Source: Actinophytocola sp963729115
Lineage (GTDB): Bacteria > Actinomycetota > Actinomycetes > Mycobacteriales > Pseudonocardiaceae
Length of the DNA stretch: 64,000 bases
Direction of reading: 5' to 3'
NCBI GenBank assembly: GCA_963729115.1
Contig: CAVSMR010000003.1
Coordinates: 62,001-126,000, forward strand
Below, piece by piece: positions 60,637 to 64,000 of this stretch (position 1 is its first letter; each line of letters opens with the position of its first letter). The position numbers and the translations under genes were made by a program. The notes under the pieces are model-generated. The model had not been told where the DNA came from, did not search any database, and saw nothing but the letters and a program-made list of their open reading frames with translations.

Positions 60637-62025
60637 ATGACATCGTCGCGCCGCCAGTTCCTGAGCCGTGCCACAGGTACCGGAGTCGCCGTCGTTGTCG
60701 CCGGATCCGTCGATGCGCTGTTCGCCGCGCAGCCGGCGGCGGGGACCGCTGGGCCGCCGGCCGGGTACGGCCCGCTGATCCCGGATCCCGACGGGATCCT
60801 GGACCTGCCCCGCGGCTTCCGCTACACGATCCTGTCCCGTGAGGGGACCGTTCGGCCGGACGGGTTGCCGGTACCGAGCCGGTTCGACGGAATGGGCGCG
60901 TTCCCCGCCCGCGGGAGGGGCTCCCGGCTGGTCCGCAACCACGAGTGCTCGCCGACGTCGCGGATCAAGGTGCAGGCGCCACCGGAACGGACGTACGACC
61001 CGGCCGGCGCCGGTGGCACCAGCACGCTGGCGATCGGCCGGCACGGCGAGGCCGAGTCCGAGCACATCAGCCTCGGCGGCACCGCGATCAACTGCTCCGG
61101 CGGCCGCACGCCGTGGCACACGTGGCTGACCTGCGAGGAGACCGAGGACAAGGCCGGCACGAACGGCTACACGAAGGACCACGGCTTCATCTTCGAGGTC
61201 GACCCGTACGAGGACCGGCGCAACGAGAACCCGACGCCGCTCAAGGCGATGGGCCGGTTCCAGCACGAGGCGGTCGCGGTCGACCCGCACACCGGCATCG
61301 TCTACGAGACCGAGGACGCGTTCGTCGCGCCGCTGGGCAGCCTCTACCGCTTCCTGCCGAAGCGTCCGCGCGGCGGCTGGGGAAGCCTGCGCGCGGGCGG
61401 CGAGCTGCAGGCGCTGCACCTGCCGGACCTGCCGGACCTGTCGGTGGTGCAGGAGGTCGGCACGGTGTTCGGCGGGGCCGAGTGGATGACCGTGCCCGAT
61501 CCGCTGGCCACCACCGAGTCGGTCCGGGCGCAGGACTACCCGAAGCCGATCACGGGCGGCTACAAGCTCGAGGGCGCCTGGTGGGGCGAGCGGGACCGGT
61601 GCGTGTACTTCGTCTCGTCGTTCGCCCGCACCGAGCTCGGCCCCGCGAAGAACCACGACGGGCAGGTCTGGAAGTACGACCCGAAGCGGCGGACCCTGCG
61701 GCTCGAGGTGATGTTCACCAGGCCGACGCCCGGACCGGAGAACCCGGAGTTCGACGCGCCGGACAACATCTGCATGTCGCCCTACGGCGGCCTGATGATG
61801 TGCGAGGACGGCATCGGCGACGCGTACATGCTCGGCACCACGCGCTCCGGCGAGGTCTTCCACTTCGCCCGCAACCGCGTGAACAACGGCACGCCCGAGG
61901 AGCCCGCCTACGGCGAGCTGGCCGGGGTGGGGTTCTCCACCGACGGGAAGACGATGTTCTTCAACGTCTACGAGCCCGGCATGACGTTCGCCGTCACCGG
62001 CCCGTGGAACCGCCGCCACGACTGA
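60637..62025 (+). CDS. Tat-exported PhoX-family (DUF839) alkaline phosphatase-like protein
   Basis: A 462-residue protein from ATG 60637 (GAGGAGAC site). A twin-arginine signal (SSRRQFLSRATGTGVAVVVA) leads into a PhoX-type beta-propeller: FDGMGAFPARG, LVRNHECSPTS, INCSGGRTPWHTWLTCEET, GRFQHEAVAVDP, YETEDAF, DAPDNICMSPYGGLMMCEDG. PhoX enzymes are Ca2+/Fe-dependent extracellular phosphatases exported by Tat and usually induced by phosphate starvation. No Pho box was verified upstream. Substrate preference remains open, since many actinobacterial paralogues are uncharacterised. Confidence 0.9.
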   Translation: MTSSRRQFLSRATGTGVAVVVAGSVDALFAAQPAAGTAGPPAGYGPLIPDPDGILDLPRGFRYTILSREGTVRPDGLPVPSRFDGMGAFPARGRGSRLVRNHECSPTSRIKVQAPPERTYDPAGAGGTSTLAIGRHGEAESEHISLGGTAINCSGGRTPWHTWLTCEETEDKAGTNGYTKDHGFIFEVDPYEDRRNENPTPLKAMGRFQHEAVAVDPHTGIVYETEDAFVAPLGSLYRFLPKRPRGGWGSLRAGGELQALHLPDLPDLSVVQEVGTVFGGAEWMTVPDPLATTESVRAQDYPKPITGGYKLEGAWWGERDRCVYFVSSFARTELGPAKNHDGQVWKYDPKRRTLRLEVMFTRPTPGPENPEFDAPDNICMSPYGGLMMCEDGIGDAYMLGTTRSGEVFHFARNRVNNGTPEEPAYGELAGVGFSTDGKTMFFNVYEPGMTFAVTGPWNRRHD

Positions 62026-62084
62026 CGAACGCCGCTTAGTCACGGCTTAGCTCCGGTGTAGCCGGCCTTCGTAGCGTCCGGTCC

Positions 62085-63434
62085 ATGACCACGCTTGTAC
62101 GGCGAACGACGATCGCGACCATCGGGGCGGCGCTGCTGTTCGGCACCGTGGCGGGCAACGCCGACGCGGCCGAGGAGCGGAAGCCGCCCGAGGCCACGAC
62201 GAGCATCCTGTGCGAGGCCGCGACGAGCGACCGCGAGGACCTGGACCACTACGACGGCAAGTCCGCGTCGTACATGTACGACGACCGGTTCCGGTCGGGA
62301 CCAGACCTGCGCTACAGCGAGCTGACCCAGTTCACCCCGCAGGGACTCACGTACTGGAAGAACTGGGACGGCGAGGCCGACCTGTTGCTGGCCACGGCCT
62401 ACGACACCGGGACGCGACACGCGATCATCGTCGGGCTCGACCCGAAACGCGACGACAAGGCCGCGACCGTGGGCGTCGTCCAGGTCGAGTCCGACCACGC
62501 CGGCGGGATCGCGCTGCACGGTGACTGGCTGTTCGTGTCCGACGGCCCGCACACCATCCGGACGTTCAAGAAGTCCGCCCTGCACAAGGCCATGCGGGAG
62601 TCACAGGACTCGGGCACGGAGAAGACCCCGAAGATCGAACCGGCCAGGGTCACCAAGGACCTGTACGGCACCTCCTTCCTGACCACCGACAGCGGCGCGA
62701 GCAAGCTCTACGCGGGCCTGTTCAACGACAAGCGTCGCGACTGGATGTACCGCTACACGATCGCGGGTGACGGGTCCCTGTCCCTGGACCGGAAGGACGA
62801 CGGCTACGGGCTGAAGTGGGAGGTCCCGGCGAAGACGCAGGGCGTGACGCTGACCGGGCAGCGCTTCATCTTCAGCTCCTCGCACGGCCGGACCAACCGC
62901 AGCAACGTCTGGGTCACCAACCGCGCCGAGACGAACCTCGACAAGGCGTCGGTGCGGTGTTTCCGCGCGCCGAGCATGGCCGAGGGGCTCGCCACCGATG
63001 GTGCCAACGCCTACCTGCTGTTCGAGTCCGGCTCGTACGAGTACAACGGCCACAACGGTCCGCGAGCCCGCAACGTGATCGACGGCGTGCACAAGGCGAA
63101 CGTCGGCGACCTGACCGCGATCCCGGGCGGCCGCATCCACCTGGGCACGCTGCACAGCCAGAACCAGCAGGACAGCGGCGGCAACGACGAGATCACGATC
63201 AAGGTCGAGGACCAGAAGCTCGGGAAGAACGTCCAGATCGACCAAGGTGACCGGAAGAAGATCGACAAGACGGTCCAGTACACCGGCCGGGTGTCGGTCA
63301 AACTGTGGGAACGAGACCCGAACAGCAGCGACGACTACCTCGGCGAGGTGACCCTCGAACCCGGCGGCGGGGACGGGATCATGACGTTCGAGAAGCACGG
63401 TGGCCACTACCGGTTGAGCTACCAGCTCGGGTGA
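62085..63434 (+). CDS. Secreted protein with beta-propeller-like repeats, unknown function
   Basis: A 449-residue protein from ATG 62085. A signal peptide (RRTTIATIGAALLFGTVAG, cleavage near ADA) is followed by repeated strand units (YSELTQFTPQGLTYWKNW, ADLLLATAYDTGTRHAIIVG, HAGGIALHGDWLFVSDGPHT, AEGLATDGANAYLLFESGS) and a charged C-terminal module (YTGRVSVKLWERDPNSSDDY) that looks like a separate beta-domain. No family is recognised. It is probably monocistronic, beginning 60 bases after the PhoX-like gene and ending before a strong convergent hairpin. Confidence 0.75.
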   Translation: MTTLVRRTTIATIGAALLFGTVAGNADAAEERKPPEATTSILCEAATSDREDLDHYDGKSASYMYDDRFRSGPDLRYSELTQFTPQGLTYWKNWDGEADLLLATAYDTGTRHAIIVGLDPKRDDKAATVGVVQVESDHAGGIALHGDWLFVSDGPHTIRTFKKSALHKAMRESQDSGTEKTPKIEPARVTKDLYGTSFLTTDSGASKLYAGLFNDKRRDWMYRYTIAGDGSLSLDRKDDGYGLKWEVPAKTQGVTLTGQRFIFSSSHGRTNRSNVWVTNRAETNLDKASVRCFRAPSMAEGLATDGANAYLLFESGSYEYNGHNGPRARNVIDGVHKANVGDLTAIPGGRIHLGTLHSQNQQDSGGNDEITIKVEDQKLGKNVQIDQGDRKKIDKTVQYTGRVSVKLWERDPNSSDDYLGEVTLEPGGGDGIMTFEKHGGHYRLSYQLG

Positions 63435-63445
63435 GTCCCCGTCAG

Positions 63446-63481
63446 CGCGCCGGCACCTCCTACCTCGGGGGTGCCGGCGCG
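63446..63481. terminator. Bidirectional terminator hairpin
   Basis: A perfect 12-bp stem (CGCGCCGGCACC and complement) with a 12-base loop between convergent genes. Confidence 0.8.
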
Positions 63482-63488
63482 GTGACGA

Positions 63489-63956
63489 TCACCGCTCAGC
63501 GAGCGCGGCCAGCCGGTCGAGGGAGGCCCGCAGCTTCTCCGGCGTCGTCGCCCGGGCGCGCCGGAACCGACGCTCATCGGTCAAGTCTGTCCAGTCGTAG
63601 GTGTGGGTCACCCGCGTCGACGAGTCGTCGATCGGTTCCAGTTCCCACCGCCACAGGTGACCCGGCGGCTCCTGACCCGGCTCGGCGGGCCGCCAGGCGA
63701 TGCGCCGTCCTTCGTCGAACTCGACCACGTGGTTCTCCCGGACCACACCGTCCTTGGTGAGGGTCATGGTGAACACGTCGCCGACAGCGCGGACCCGCTG
63801 CCCCGGCGACGCCTGCGCCAGGTTGTCGTTGCCATCCCAGCGCGGCTGCTGAGCCGGGTCGGCGATGAGCTCGAAGATCCGCGCGGGCCGGGCCGAGATC
63901 TCCCGGCTCACGCTGACGACGCGCACGTCGGCGCGCATGGCGTCGTGGCTGGTCAT
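63489..63956 (-). CDS. SRPBCC (START/polyketide cyclase-fold) family protein
   Basis: A 155-residue helix-grip protein: REISARPARIFELIADPAQQ and WDGNDNLAQA form strand 1 and the first helices, RENHVVEFDEGRRIAWRPAE and STRVTHTYDW the sheet, and the long C-terminal helix runs from TTPEKLRASLDRLAAL. Such proteins bind hydrophobic ligands, and some are cyclases; no catalytic assignment is possible. ATG 63956 is the best start, with further in-frame ATGs at 63974 and 63938. The last 44 bases of the window hold nothing identifiable. Confidence 0.88.
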   Translation of the reverse strand: MTSHDAMRADVRVVSVSREISARPARIFELIADPAQQPRWDGNDNLAQASPGQRVRAVGDVFTMTLTKDGVVRENHVVEFDEGRRIAWRPAEPGQEPPGHLWRWELEPIDDSSTRVTHTYDWTDLTDERRFRRARATTPEKLRASLDRLAALAER

Positions 63957-64000
63957 CGACCCATCGAAGCACACGACAACACGCGCGGCGCATGGTCCAT

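Noticed and set aside
60595..62043. Minus-strand open frame antisense to the PhoX-like gene
   Set aside because: Same length as the real gene because high-GC codons rarely produce stops on the opposite strand; no protein features.

Overview
The window is GC-rich, with G or C in most third codon positions. It carries modular type I PKS, NRPS/MbtH, twin-arginine secreted proteins, LAxTG-type cell-wall anchoring and TetR/GntR/two-component regulators. This points to a filamentous actinomycete, probably of the Pseudonocardiales; that placement is inferred from gene content only. It looks like an accessory, specialised-metabolism-rich part of the chromosome. I see no tRNA, rRNA, CRISPR array or complete insertion sequence.

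Region 1-9185 is the right end of a modular PKS cluster entering from the left: the end of a KS-AT-KR-ACP module, a stand-alone ketosynthase with a collapsed AT and no carrier, an acyl-CoA carboxylase beta subunit (extender-unit supply) and a cytochrome P450 (tailoring). Region 9.7-19.2 kb is stress and general metabolism: a cation exchanger, a large KatE-type catalase followed by an unreported 50-residue proline-rich ORF, a VOC protein, a three-gene membrane/stress operon, an Orn/Lys/Arg-type decarboxylase translationally coupled to an M20 hydrolase, and a CsbD-like protein.

Region 19.2-27.5 kb is surface biology: a lectin-like/DUF11 protein with an LAATG anchor, membrane proteins of unknown role, an orphan acyl carrier protein, a phage-tailspike-like beta-helix protein, a Tat-exported protein and a peptidoglycan-binding M15 peptidase.

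Region 27.87-31.27 kb is the most unusual block. It is a tight operon of an unknown 240-residue protein, a MauE-like membrane protein, a MauD-like thioredoxin-fold protein, a Tat-exported protein with a 12-cysteine, tryptophan-rich domain fused to two peptidoglycan-binding repeats, a 46-residue membrane peptide and a polytopic membrane protein. The order mauE-mauD-(12-Cys Tat protein) mirrors the methylamine dehydrogenase cluster. The large subunit is absent and the candidate catalytic domain appears tethered to the cell wall.

Region 31.4-35.6 kb has membrane and hypothetical proteins and an orphan molybdenum-hydroxylase large subunit. Region 35.6-44.9 kb is a compact hybrid PKS-NRPS locus: KS-AT-(KR remnant)-T-C-A-T-TE with a glycine-like A-domain signature, a coupled MbtH, and a divergent panD-MFS pair that would make beta-alanine and export a product. 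After an NlpC/P60 protein and an HTH/membrane protein comes a free-standing A-T-reductase enzyme (46.6-49.7 kb).

Region 49.9-64 kb is mixed: a PASTA protein, an inverted pair of DnaA-box-like sequences, a divergent AraC/PhyH pair, GNAT, GT87, a two-component system whose kinase is frameshifted, an aldo/keto reductase, a degenerate M23 protein, TetR/quinone oxidoreductase, a truncated and frameshifted amidohydrolase remnant, GntR, a PhoX-like phosphatase, a secreted protein and an SRPBCC protein. Perfect GC-rich hairpins without U-tracts separate many transcription units.
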